In this document: positions 48,457-57,452 of the stretch, piece after piece | How the letters are laid out: every line of letters begins with the position of its first letter | Numbering within the stretch: the stretch's first letter is position 1 | Assembly: GCA_900550105.1 (NCBI GenBank) | Contig: URQW01000005.1 | Coordinates: forward strand, 1-64,000 | Length of the DNA stretch: 64,000 nucleotides | Direction: 5' to 3' | DNA from: an uncultured Pelosinus sp. | GTDB taxonomy: Bacteria > Bacillota > Negativicutes > UMGS1260 | Made by a program: the position numbers and the translations under genes | Notes under the pieces: generated by a model | Database searches by the model: none | The model's input: the letters and a program-made list of their open reading frames with translations, nothing else | What the model was told of the DNA's origin: nothing

Positions 48457-50250
48457 TTACTTCTGGCGAAAGAAAAGATATACAGCTTCTGCCGCCGCTT
48501 GATTCATCCCTTCCGCCGCCAGCAATTCTGCTACGGAAGCCGCTTTAATTTTCGCCAAAGTACCAAAATGATCCCACAAGGCCTGACGCCGCTTGGGGCC
48601 AATTCCTTGTACATGGTCAAGAACGGAAACCAGATTTCGTTTCGACCGAAGTTTACGATGATAGGTAATGGCGAAGCGGTGAGCCTCGTCGCGAATACGC
48701 TGCACCAAATAGAGCGCTTGGCTATGGCGCGGTAAAATCACCGGATCCGATTCGCCCTCGCGAAAGATATGTTCAAATTCCTTGGCAAGCCCCACAACGG
48801 GACCCTCATAACCACATTCGCGAATCACTGTCAGGGCGGAGCTCAACTGCCCTTTGCCACCGTCAATGATAATCAGATCAGGTAACGGCCAATCTTCCTT
48901 ACCATAGCGACGCCCGACCACCTCTTGCATCGATTTGAAGTCATCAGGTTTCCCTTCCACTGTTTTCAGCTTAAAGCGCCGATAATCCTCTTTCTTGGGC
49001 TTACCGCCTTCAAAAACGACCATAGAGGCTACCGTTTCAGCGCCTTGGATATGAGAAATGTCAAAGCACTCCATGCGATAAGGCTCCTTCGCAAGACCGA
49101 GATAGCGCCCAAGATCAGCCACAGCGCCGCTTGTCTGAGCATCCTCTAAGGCCAGCTTTTGAGCTTGCTGCTCTAATACGACCGCCGCATTGCCTGAGGC
49201 CATCGCCACAAGATCATGTTTCGTACCGCGCTGCGGCGTGATCAGTTTCACCGAACCGCCTTTTGTTTCGCTGAGCCACTGGGCGAAAAGTTCTTGCTCT
49301 GGTACAGGAAGCGGCAAAAGAATTTCACGGGGAATAAAAGTAGTTTGATTATAGTACTGTTTTAAAAAAGCGTCGAGAACAGCGCTATCGTCCTCCGCCT
49401 CACTACCAGCAAGCAAAAAGTGATCACGGCCAATGAGCTTACCACTGCGAATAAAAAAGACTTGCACACACGTACCGACAGCAGACCTAGCAAGCCCAAT
49501 AGCATCCTGATCCCCAGAGCCTGTTACAATATTCTGCTTCGCCTGTACCTGCGCAATGGCGGCAAGCTGGTCCCGCCGTCTAGCTGCCGTTTCAAAGTCA
49601 AGAGCCTCTGCTGCGACTTCCATACTCTTTCGCAGTTTTTTGGTCACATTATCGCTACGCCCTTCTAAAAAGAGACAAATCGAGTCGACCATTTCGCGAT
49701 ACTCTTCCGCCCGAACCAGCCCGGTACACGGTGCTAGACATCGCTTAATATGGAACTGCAGACAAGGTCTTTGTCCATGCAATTTGGGACAAGTCCGTAG
49801 CGGAAAAAGCTGCCGAATTAATTTTACCGTCTCGTGCATGGCGCCAGCATTCGTAAAGGGACCGAAATAACGAGCGCCGTCTTTTAAAACCTTCCGCGTC
49901 ACATACAAACGAGGAAAGGTCTCACCCACGGTAACTTTAATATAAGGAAAGGTTTTATCGTCGCGCAGACTAATATTATATTTTGGACGATGCTTCTTAA
50001 TCAAATTACATTCTAAAATCAGCGCCTCAATTTCGGACGTTGTAATAATCGTTTCCAAATTAGCAATATGTGATACCATCGCCTTAACCTTGGGCGAATG
50101 ATTTGCGCTTACCTGAAAATAAGAACGAACGCGATTTTTTAAATTGACAGCCTTGCCAACGTATATAATTTTCCCCTGACTGTCCTTCATGAGGTAACAG
50201 CCTGGACGATCTGGCAATACTTTGAGTTTTTCTGCCACCTCTTCTGTCAT
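48457..50250 (-). CDS. uvrC: excinuclease ABC subunit C
   Basis: A 597-residue nuclease that makes both cuts in nucleotide excision repair. The N-terminal GIY-YIG domain (about 14-90, GCYLMKDSQGKIIYVGKA) cuts 3' of the lesion. A UVR helix pair (about 205-240) binds UvrB. The RNase H-like domain (about 380-540, ECFDISHIQGAETVASMVVF) cuts 5'. A C-terminal helix-hairpin-helix pair (HVQGIGPKRRQALWDHFG) binds DNA. Length is normal. uvrA and uvrB are 1.6-6 kb away on the same strand, separated by accC. Confidence 0.97.
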   Translation of the reverse strand: MTEEVAEKLKVLPDRPGCYLMKDSQGKIIYVGKAVNLKNRVRSYFQVSANHSPKVKAMVSHIANLETIITTSEIEALILECNLIKKHRPKYNISLRDDKTFPYIKVTVGETFPRLYVTRKVLKDGARYFGPFTNAGAMHETVKLIRQLFPLRTCPKLHGQRPCLQFHIKRCLAPCTGLVRAEEYREMVDSICLFLEGRSDNVTKKLRKSMEVAAEALDFETAARRRDQLAAIAQVQAKQNIVTGSGDQDAIGLARSAVGTCVQVFFIRSGKLIGRDHFLLAGSEAEDDSAVLDAFLKQYYNQTTFIPREILLPLPVPEQELFAQWLSETKGGSVKLITPQRGTKHDLVAMASGNAAVVLEQQAQKLALEDAQTSGAVADLGRYLGLAKEPYRMECFDISHIQGAETVASMVVFEGGKPKKEDYRRFKLKTVEGKPDDFKSMQEVVGRRYGKEDWPLPDLIIIDGGKGQLSSALTVIRECGYEGPVVGLAKEFEHIFREGESDPVILPRHSQALYLVQRIRDEAHRFAITYHRKLRSKRNLVSVLDHVQGIGPKRRQALWDHFGTLAKIKAASVAELLAAEGMNQAAAEAVYLFFRQK

Positions 50251-50311
50251 GTTAGTCCTCCTGTTTTTGTATACAAAATACTGTGTTTTTAGAGAATTTC
50301 TTTTATTCTAG

Positions 50312-50340
50312 TTGCCAAAATAATATTTGCGTCTTATAAT
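50312..50340 (+). promoter_or_regulatory. promoter of the biotin carboxylase gene
   Basis: TTGCCA (50312-50317) and a perfect TATAAT (50335-50340) are exactly 17 bases apart, 58 bases before the ATG, with AATGGAGG as ribosome-binding site. Confidence 0.82.
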
Positions 50341-50397
50341 AGTTGATATTAGGACCAAGTATAAATTATATATCATTTGCTAATGGAGGTCTAGACG

Positions 50398-51726
50398 ATG
50401 TTCAATCGACTGCTCATTGCCAACCGCGGTGAGATTGCTGTCCGAATTATCAGGGCCTGCCAGGAGCTTGGAGTAAAAACAGTTGCCGTGTACTCTGATG
50501 CAGATGTAGATTCTCTGCACGTGCAACTTGCCGACTACTCCTGCCGTATCGGTCCTGCTGACGCGGTCAGCAGCTATTTAAACAGTACAGCGCTGATTAA
50601 CGCTGCCAAAACAGTGCAAGCCGACGCCATTCATCCTGGCTACGGGTTTCTCTCTGAAAACGCTGAATTTGCCGAAGCAGTAACAGCTGCAGGCCTTACT
50701 TTTGTAGGTCCTACTGCCGCAACGCTAAATCAAGTCGGCAATAAAGACGCTGCAAGAGCTGCTATGAAAACAATCGGCATCCCTTTAATTGAAGGCAGCG
50801 GTCTATTAACTACCAAAGAAGCTACAATCGCAATTGCCCGTGAAGTTGGCTATCCGGTTATTTTAAAACCAAGTACCGGCGGCGGCGGTCACGGTATGAT
50901 AATTTGCAATACGGAAGAAGAACTCCTTCACAATTATGAAATGTTAGAAAGTGCTGGTCAAGTACATACCTTTCTACTAGAACACTATATTACAGGCGCA
51001 CGTCATATTGAAGTACAAATTTTAGCTGACCACTATGGTCATACCATTCACTTAGGCGAACGCGAATGTTCTTTGCAGCGGCGCAATCAAAAGCTGTTAG
51101 AAGAATGTCCTTCCAGCGCCCTTACCAGCGCCTTACGCAACCGCGTTGGAGAACTAGCTGTTCGTGCCGCCAAAGCAGTGCATTATCGCAATATCGGTAC
51201 AGTAGAGTTTTTAATGGATCATTCAGGAAATTTCTACTTTATGGAAATCAATCCGCGTGTTCAAGTTGAACATGGGATTACCGAGCTTGTTACCGGTGTA
51301 GATTTAGTGAAAAAACAAATTAAAATTGCTGCAGGAAAAGTCCTCAATCTCAATCAGGAAGATATCGCCTTTCATGGTCATGCCATTGAGTGCCGCATTA
51401 ACGCCGAGGACCCTGCTCAGCAATTCCTTCCTTCGGCTGGAACGATCTCCATTTACCATCAGCCAGGCGGTCCTTCTGTCCGTGTCGACAGCGGCGTCAT
51501 GGCCGGCTCTACGATCCAGCCTTATTATGATTCTCTGATTGCCAAGGTCATGGTTCTTGGCAGATCTCGCGGCGAAGCAATTCGCATTATGGAAAGAGCA
51601 CTTGCCGAATACCGAATTGGCGGTATTCACACAACCATTCCGTTCCACCAGCAAGTGCTCAGCAATGCCCTCTTTTGTTCAGGCGACATTGATACACAAT
51701 TTGTTGCCAAAAAGATGGCACTCTAA
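50398..51726 (+). CDS. accC: biotin carboxylase subunit
   Basis: A 442-residue ATP-grasp enzyme that carboxylates the biotin of a carrier protein. It is the BC subunit of acetyl-CoA carboxylase or of a related biotin-dependent carboxylase. Motifs are RLLIANRGEIAVRIIRACQE, the ATP loop KPSTGGGGHGM, HIEVQILAD, FLEMINPRVQVEH-type FMEINPRVQVEHGITE and GHAIECRINAEDP. It stands alone on the plus strand with its own promoter and terminator. No biotin carrier (accB) or carboxyltransferase is beside it, so its complex cannot be named. It could also serve a pyruvate or acyl-CoA carboxylase. Confidence 0.9.
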   Translation: MFNRLLIANRGEIAVRIIRACQELGVKTVAVYSDADVDSLHVQLADYSCRIGPADAVSSYLNSTALINAAKTVQADAIHPGYGFLSENAEFAEAVTAAGLTFVGPTAATLNQVGNKDAARAAMKTIGIPLIEGSGLLTTKEATIAIAREVGYPVILKPSTGGGGHGMIICNTEEELLHNYEMLESAGQVHTFLLEHYITGARHIEVQILADHYGHTIHLGERECSLQRRNQKLLEECPSSALTSALRNRVGELAVRAAKAVHYRNIGTVEFLMDHSGNFYFMEINPRVQVEHGITELVTGVDLVKKQIKIAAGKVLNLNQEDIAFHGHAIECRINAEDPAQQFLPSAGTISIYHQPGGPSVRVDSGVMAGSTIQPYYDSLIAKVMVLGRSRGEAIRIMERALAEYRIGGIHTTIPFHQQVLSNALFCSGDIDTQFVAKKMAL

Positions 51727-51786
51727 TCGTTAATAAGGTTTAGACCCTTATTATAAAAGCCTATTTGTTCAAGCCTGTAGGGCTTG

Positions 51787-51813
51787 GCGGCCACCGCTAT
51801 GGCCGCTTTTTTT
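51787..51813 (+). terminator. terminator of the biotin carboxylase gene
   Basis: Stem GCGGCCA / TGGCCGC with a 6-nt loop is followed by seven T residues, a strong intrinsic terminator 60 bases past the stop. Confidence 0.9.
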
Positions 51814-51833
51814 ATTTATACGCAAAAGTTTAG

Positions 51834-54656
51834 CTACTTTCGTGCTAATATAGGCCCGAGAAATTGACCTGTATAGGATTTTTTCTCTTTGGCGACTTCT
51901 TCAGGCGTACCTGTAGCAACAATCGTACCGCCTCTGACGCCGCCTTCCGGTCCCAGATCAATTAAATAGTCAGCCGTCTTAATCACATCGAGATTATGCT
52001 CAATGACGAGAACAGAATCACCGCCGTCAACTAAACGCTGCAATACTTCTAAAAGTTTATGAATATCTGCCGTGTGCAGCCCTGTCGTCGGTTCGTCTAA
52101 AATATAAAGAGTTCTGCCGGTACTGCGGCGCGCTAGTTCCGTTGCGAGTTTGACCCGTTGGGCTTCGCCGCCGGATAACGTCGTCGCCGGCTGACCTAAT
52201 TTAATATAACCAAGACCCACATCCTGAAGGATTTGCAATTTACGGTGGAGCTTAGGAATATTTTGAAAGAACTCTACCGCTTCATCAACGATCATCGCTA
52301 GAACCTGGGAAATACTCTTCCCCTTATAATGTACCTCTAGGGTTTCTCGATTATAACGAGCGCCCTTACAAACTTCACAAGGAACATATACGTCAGGCAG
52401 AAAATGCATTTCAATTTTGATAATTCCATCGCCATGGCAAGCTTCACAGCGGCCGCCTTTGACATTAAAACTGAAGCGCCCCGGCTTATAGCCGCGCATC
52501 CGGCTTTCCGGCGTCTGACTAAAAACATCACGAATAGTATCAAATAGTCCTGTATAAGTAGCTGGATTTGACCGCGGTGTACGTCCAATCGGCGATTGGT
52601 CGATTTCAATAATCTTATCAATAAACTCGGCGCCTTTTAAGAGTTTATGCTCGCCAGCTCGCTGACGCGAACCATATACCTGCTGCGCCAACCCTTTATA
52701 GAGAATCTCGTTGACAAGAGTACTCTTACCAGACCCTGATACGCCAGTTACTGCCGTAAACAGCCCGAGCGGAAACTTCACCGTAACATTTTTTAGATTG
52801 TTCTCTTTGGCGCCAACGACTTCAAGCCATTTGCCATTGGGCTTACGTCGTTCCTTCGGTACAGGAATTCGCCGCACGCCGCTAAGATACTGGCCAGTAA
52901 TGGATTCTGGGCAGGCTTTAATATCATCAATCGTTCCTTGCGCCACTACGCGGCCGCCTTGAACGCCAGCTTCTGGACCAATATCAATAATGTGGTCAGC
53001 AGCAATCATGGTATCTTCATCATGCTCCACCACAAGCAGCGTATTGCCAAGATCGCGCAGATGCTTTAGCGTCGCTAATAAACGATTATTATCGCGCTGA
53101 TGCAGTCCAATGCTTGGCTCATCTAAAATATATAAAACTCCTACGAGACCTGAGCCAATCTGCGTGGCCAAACGAATTCGCTGGGCTTCGCCGCCAGACA
53201 GCGTCCCTGCCGCCCGATCGAGCGTCAAATAATCAAGTCCTACATCATTTAAAAAGCCAAGTCTTGCCGCAATTTCTTTAAAAATCTGTTTGGCAATCGT
53301 TTGCTGCCGCGGCGTAAGCGTTAATGAGGCAAAAAAAGCTTGGCAGTCCGCAATATTTAACTGCGTGACTTCATAAATATTTTTATCGCCGATGCGAATT
53401 GCAAGAGCTTCCGGTTTCAACCTGGCGCCGTGACATTTCGGGCAAGGCTTAGAACTCATAAATGCTTCGATTTCTTCGCGCATCATATCAGAAGAAGACT
53501 CGCGGTAACGACGGTTCAGCGTTGGCACGACCCCTTCAAACGCAACATGATACGTCTTTTCTTCGCCATACATATTTTCATAAGAAAAGGTAATTTTATC
53601 ATCGCCGGTTCCTTGCAAAATTGTCTGCTGTAAATCCTGCGGCAGACTATCCCAAGTATTGTCCAGGGAATAACCGGCCTGACGAACCAGCGCATCAAGC
53701 TGGCACATAAAGTAGGAATTTAAATTTTTGCTGAGAGCGGCAATGGCGCCGTCAATTAAAGCTTTACTGCCATCAGGAATCACTAGCGACGGATCAATTT
53801 CCATGTTGTTGCCAAGGCCGGTACAGGAGGGACAAGCGCCGAACGGACTGTTAAAAGAAAACATGCGCGGCGCAATTTCCGGCAAACTAATCCCGCAGTC
53901 AACACAGGCAAAATTTTCACTAAAAGTCAATTCGCCTTGTTCAGCAGTTCCGACAAGAACAATCCCATCGCCCTGCTCTAATGCCGCCTCCAAGGACTCG
54001 GCCAATCGGGCTTGCACATTGTCGCGCAGGATAATCCGGTCGACAACAATTTCAATAGAATGTTTCTTATTCTTTTCCAAGGAAATTTCTTCTGATACGT
54101 CATAAATCTGACCATCTACGCGCACACGAATATAGCCAGCCTTGCGAATCTGTTCAAAAACCTTGACATGCTCGCCCTTTTTACCGCGGACAACAGGAGC
54201 TAAGATCGTCAGTTTGGCTCCTTCGCCTAAAGTTAACAGTTGATCAACCATTTGTTCCACCGTCTGCTGCTGAATCGGCTTACCACAACGCGGGCAGTAA
54301 GGAATCCCAGCTCGGGCAAACAGCAACCGAAGATAATCGTAAATTTCCGTAACTGTTCCCACTGTAGAACGGGGATTACGGCTAGTCGTTTTCTGATCAA
54401 TCGAAATCGCTGGCGAAAGACCTTCAATATAATCGACATCGGGCTTGTCCATCTGGCCTAAAAACTGTCTAGCATAAGCCGAAAGCGACTCGACATAGCG
54501 TCTTTGCCCTTCAGCATAAATCGTATCAAAAGCCAGTGAAGACTTACCAGAGCCGCTCAAACCAGTAATAACAACAAACTGGTCGCGGGGAATGGTAATA
54601 TCAATATTCTTTAAATTATGTTGTCTTGCACCCTTTACAATAATCTGATCCTTCAC
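51834..54656 (-). CDS. uvrA: excinuclease ABC subunit A
   Basis: A 940-residue dimeric ATPase that finds DNA damage and loads UvrB. It has two ABC modules with Walker A at GLSGSGKSS and GVSGSGKST, two LSGGEAQR signatures, and zinc-binding cysteine clusters (CPRCGKPI, CVDCG with CPSCTGLG, CEACHGDG with CEVCKG). GTG 54656 gives the normal VKDQIIVKGARQHNLKNI start and length and has AGAGG nine bases upstream. The frame open to 54707 adds an atypical polar extension. It follows uvrB by about 100 bp. Confidence 0.96.
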   Translation of the reverse strand: MKDQIIVKGARQHNLKNIDITIPRDQFVVITGLSGSGKSSLAFDTIYAEGQRRYVESLSAYARQFLGQMDKPDVDYIEGLSPAISIDQKTTSRNPRSTVGTVTEIYDYLRLLFARAGIPYCPRCGKPIQQQTVEQMVDQLLTLGEGAKLTILAPVVRGKKGEHVKVFEQIRKAGYIRVRVDGQIYDVSEEISLEKNKKHSIEIVVDRIILRDNVQARLAESLEAALEQGDGIVLVGTAEQGELTFSENFACVDCGISLPEIAPRMFSFNSPFGACPSCTGLGNNMEIDPSLVIPDGSKALIDGAIAALSKNLNSYFMCQLDALVRQAGYSLDNTWDSLPQDLQQTILQGTGDDKITFSYENMYGEEKTYHVAFEGVVPTLNRRYRESSSDMMREEIEAFMSSKPCPKCHGARLKPEALAIRIGDKNIYEVTQLNIADCQAFFASLTLTPRQQTIAKQIFKEIAARLGFLNDVGLDYLTLDRAAGTLSGGEAQRIRLATQIGSGLVGVLYILDEPSIGLHQRDNNRLLATLKHLRDLGNTLLVVEHDEDTMIAADHIIDIGPEAGVQGGRVVAQGTIDDIKACPESITGQYLSGVRRIPVPKERRKPNGKWLEVVGAKENNLKNVTVKFPLGLFTAVTGVSGSGKSTLVNEILYKGLAQQVYGSRQRAGEHKLLKGAEFIDKIIEIDQSPIGRTPRSNPATYTGLFDTIRDVFSQTPESRMRGYKPGRFSFNVKGGRCEACHGDGIIKIEMHFLPDVYVPCEVCKGARYNRETLEVHYKGKSISQVLAMIVDEAVEFFQNIPKLHRKLQILQDVGLGYIKLGQPATTLSGGEAQRVKLATELARRSTGRTLYILDEPTTGLHTADIHKLLEVLQRLVDGGDSVLVIEHNLDVIKTADYLIDLGPEGGVRGGTIVATGTPEEVAKEKKSYTGQFLGPILARK

Positions 54657-54760
54657 AACAAATTCCTCTCTATTCTCTTTCGCAGACTCGCTTTGCCCTT
54701 TAGACACGCCGTGTGCTGCTTGCTTTATATTAAATATCAGCTATTTGCTTTGCATATCAT

Positions 54761-56878
54761 TTAACTGCGTCGCGTACCGCTTGCTTTTGCTTTACTGTTC
54801 CCCTTGGTGGTCTTGCTCGTCCCTTGCGCCTTGCCGCTACCCCGTCCTTTCGGAGCAGCCGTCTCCAGGCGCTGCCTGAGTTCTACAATCTGATCGCGTA
54901 GCTCTGCGGCCCGTTCAAACTCTAAAGCCTTCGAAGCAGCTTTCATTTCTTTTTCCAGACTAGCCGCCAAATCCTGCATTTCCCGCAAGCTCAATGACGT
55001 CATGCGCGGTGCTTTATATTCAGCCGGTTCTTCGGCCACTTTGGTTGTCTCAATCAAATCTCTTACCTGCTTTTGAATCGTCTGTGGCGTAATACCATAC
55101 TTTTCGTTATGAGCTATCTGAATTTCCCGACGGCGATTCGTTTCATCGATGGCCCTTTGCATGGAGCCAGTCACCCGATCAGCATACATAATAACCATGC
55201 CTTCGGCATTTCGCGCCGCTCGGCCAATGGTTTGAATCAGTGATGTTTCCGAACGCAAAAAGCCTTCTTTATCAGCGTCAAGAATCGCTACTAGCGACAC
55301 TTCCGGCAAATCCAGACCTTCCCTGAGCAAATTGATGCCAATTAATACATCAAACACCCCAGCACGAAGATCACGGATAATTTCACCACGTTCAATCGTG
55401 GCAATATCAGAATGAAGATAACGAACCTTAACGCCGGTTTCCTTCAGGAAATCCGTCAAGTCCTCAGCCATTTTTTTCGTCAGCGTCGTCACCAGAACAC
55501 GCTCATTTTTAGCAGTGCGTTGCTTAATTTCACCAAGTAAATCATCCATCTGTCCGGGAATTGGACGTACTTCAATCATAGGGTCGACCAGACCAGTAGG
55601 ACGAATAATCTGCTGTACAATCTGACTGCATTCCTTAATCTCATAATCAGCCGGAGTGGCTGATACATAAACAATCTGATTGATTCGCTCAACAAATTCA
55701 TCAAATTTTAACGGCCTATTATCATAAGCCGAAGGCAGACGAAAGCCGTTCTGCACAAGCGAATCCTTGCGCGAACGGTCGCCAGCATACATGGCCCGAA
55801 CCTGCGGCAAAGTGACATGGGATTCATCAATCACCATAAGGAAATCTTCCGGAAAATAATCGAGCAGCGTATAGGGCGAATCGCCGCTCTGCCGCGCCGT
55901 CAGATGACGCGAATAATTTTCAATGCCAGAACAATAGCCCATTTCCAACATCATTTCAATATCGTAATTCGTTCGCTGCTCTAGCCGCTGCGCCTCTAAC
56001 AACTTACCGTCAGCGCGCATCTTAGCCAATTGCTCCTGCAGCTCAGCCTGAATATCGTCTACAGCCCGCAGCAAATTTTCCCGCGAAGTAACATAGTGAG
56101 ATGCCGGATAAATGGCAATATGCTTACGTCGCGCAAGAATTTCGCCAGTCATCGTATCAATCTCGACAATCCGTTCCACTTCATCACCGAAAAGTTCCAC
56201 TCTTACAGCTCGCTCCGCATAGCCAGCCGGAAAAATCTCAATCACATCACCACGAACGCGAAACTTGCCGCGCACAAAATTAATATCATTGCGCTCATAC
56301 TGAATTTCGATCAGCTTCCGCAAAATCTCATCACGGTCTTTAATCTGGCCTTCGCGCAGCGATAATACAAGCCCTTGATATTCATCAGGCGAACCCAAAC
56401 CGTAAATGCAAGATACACTTGCCACAATGATAACATCGCGCCGCTCAAAGAGCGAGCTAGTCGCTGAATGTCGTAGTTTATCAATTTCATCATTAATCGA
56501 AGAATCTTTAGCAATATAAGTATCAGTCTGAGCAATATAGGCTTCCGGCTGATAATAATCATAATAACTTACAAAATAACCGACTGCGTTATTCGGGAAA
56601 AACTGTTTAAACTCACTGGCCAGCTGAGCGGCCAATGTTTTATTATGAGCAATGACCAAAGTTGGCTTTTGCACCTGTTCAATCACCTTGGCAATCGTAA
56701 ACGTCTTACCTGTTCCGGTAGCGCCAAGCAAAACCTGACTAAACTGATTCTGCCTGATTCCCTGGGCTAAGCGCTCAATCGCTTCAGGCTGATCGCCTTT
56801 CGGCTCATAGGGCGCCTCCACTTGAAAAGGAATGCCGCCTTCGTGATAGACCGTATTCAGCTTAGGAACCGTCGCCAT
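54761..56878 (-). CDS. uvrB: excinuclease ABC subunit B
   Basis: A 705-residue DNA helicase-like protein that verifies the lesion and recruits UvrC. Walker A is LLGATGTGKT (about 51-60). The damage-probing beta-hairpin follows with YYDYYQPEAYI. The DEAD-type box is MVIDESHV, and helicase motif VI is QTIGRAARNAEG. The C-terminal UVR domain (about 625-660) contacts UvrC. The last 35 residues are a lysine/serine/glycine-rich tail not found in most UvrB proteins. It is the first gene of the uvrB-uvrA unit. Confidence 0.97.
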   Translation of the reverse strand: MATVPKLNTVYHEGGIPFQVEAPYEPKGDQPEAIERLAQGIRQNQFSQVLLGATGTGKTFTIAKVIEQVQKPTLVIAHNKTLAAQLASEFKQFFPNNAVGYFVSYYDYYQPEAYIAQTDTYIAKDSSINDEIDKLRHSATSSLFERRDVIIVASVSCIYGLGSPDEYQGLVLSLREGQIKDRDEILRKLIEIQYERNDINFVRGKFRVRGDVIEIFPAGYAERAVRVELFGDEVERIVEIDTMTGEILARRKHIAIYPASHYVTSRENLLRAVDDIQAELQEQLAKMRADGKLLEAQRLEQRTNYDIEMMLEMGYCSGIENYSRHLTARQSGDSPYTLLDYFPEDFLMVIDESHVTLPQVRAMYAGDRSRKDSLVQNGFRLPSAYDNRPLKFDEFVERINQIVYVSATPADYEIKECSQIVQQIIRPTGLVDPMIEVRPIPGQMDDLLGEIKQRTAKNERVLVTTLTKKMAEDLTDFLKETGVKVRYLHSDIATIERGEIIRDLRAGVFDVLIGINLLREGLDLPEVSLVAILDADKEGFLRSETSLIQTIGRAARNAEGMVIMYADRVTGSMQRAIDETNRRREIQIAHNEKYGITPQTIQKQVRDLIETTKVAEEPAEYKAPRMTSLSLREMQDLAASLEKEMKAASKALEFERAAELRDQIVELRQRLETAAPKGRGSGKAQGTSKTTKGNSKAKASGTRRS

Positions 56879-57050
56879 CGTGCACCCTTCTTTCCTCTAA
56901 CAATCGACAAACGCCGTCGCCAGATAATCATTATTATATCACAATAATTATAAGCATATATATAAACTGCTACGAAAAAATACTACCACAATTGCGACTC
57001 AAAAAGCAAACATAAGTTCGTATTTTTTATCGCCGAACAGGCCGAAGAGA

Positions 57051-57263
57051 AGTAGTCTTTCCTCGCGTCGCCCCTACCGACGAATCGCTGCATTCATGTT
57101 TACCGCCGAGCAGACCTGAAGTAAGTGGCGATAACATGCCTCAACCATTACTGCCACTCATCAGAACAGAGTAGGAGTGGTCTTTCCCCTCGTCCCCCTA
57201 CCTGCGAATCGCTGCATTCATGTTTGCCGCCGAGCAGACCTGAAGTGAGTAGCAATAATGTGC
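57051..57263. repeat. two-unit 124-bp repeat with internal hairpins
   Basis: Units start near 57051 and 57175. Their second halves, 57081-57135 and 57205-57259, match at 50 of 55 positions, and both contain CCGCCGAGCAGACCTGAAGT. Related but more diverged versions of this motif occur at 57030-57054 (CGCCGAACAGGCCGAAGAG) and 57280-57302 (CGCCTAGCAGGCCGGAGAG). Arms AGTGGC (57124-57129) and GCCACT (57153-57158), with flanking pairs, can form a hairpin between the units. Confidence 0.75.
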
Positions 57264-57287
57264 TCTAATCGCCATTGTCGCCTAGCA

Positions 57288-57367
57288 GGCCGGAGAGGAA
57301 TGACCTTTGCATAAGCGGAAGTCAAGTGCTAACGGTGGAGCGTTGCAATCGCCATTCCTCTCCGGCC
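57288..57367. repeat. long hairpin with conserved loop core, copy 2
   Basis: A perfect 15-bp stem, GGCCGGAGAGGAATG (57288-57302) / CATTCCTCTCCGGCC (57353-57367), encloses a 50-nt loop. Positions 57313-57334 are identical to the core of copy 1 (45992-46013, opposite strand). Similarity continues for about 14 more bases with substitutions, and AACG-N6-CGTT pairing is kept in both. The outer stems differ in sequence between the copies but both remain paired. Confidence 0.8.
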
Positions 57368-57374
57368 GTCTATT

Positions 57375-57431
57375 AGGTGAAAAGGCGAAAAAAGGAAGCA
57401 GTCGATTCGCCCCACCTTCCTAGGCTCACCT
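57375..57431 (-). terminator. terminator of ctpA
   Basis: Inner arms AGGAAG (57393-57398) and CTTCCT (57416-57421) and outer arms AGGTGA (57375-57380) and TCACCT (57426-57431) pair. On the minus strand the inner stem runs into TTTTTT. It starts about 20 bases past the ctpA stop. Confidence 0.7.
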
Positions 57432-57452
57432 TCTACTTCCCTTTTTATAACT

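Larger units (their letters stand above)
56879..57452. other. 574-bp non-coding gap holding hairpin repeats
   Basis: No gene is seen here. From 57022 to 57367 the sequence is an array of related, hairpin-forming repeats. It is followed by the ctpA terminator (57375-57431). The part next to uvrB (56879-57020) is AT-rich and should carry the uvrB promoter. Confidence 0.75.
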
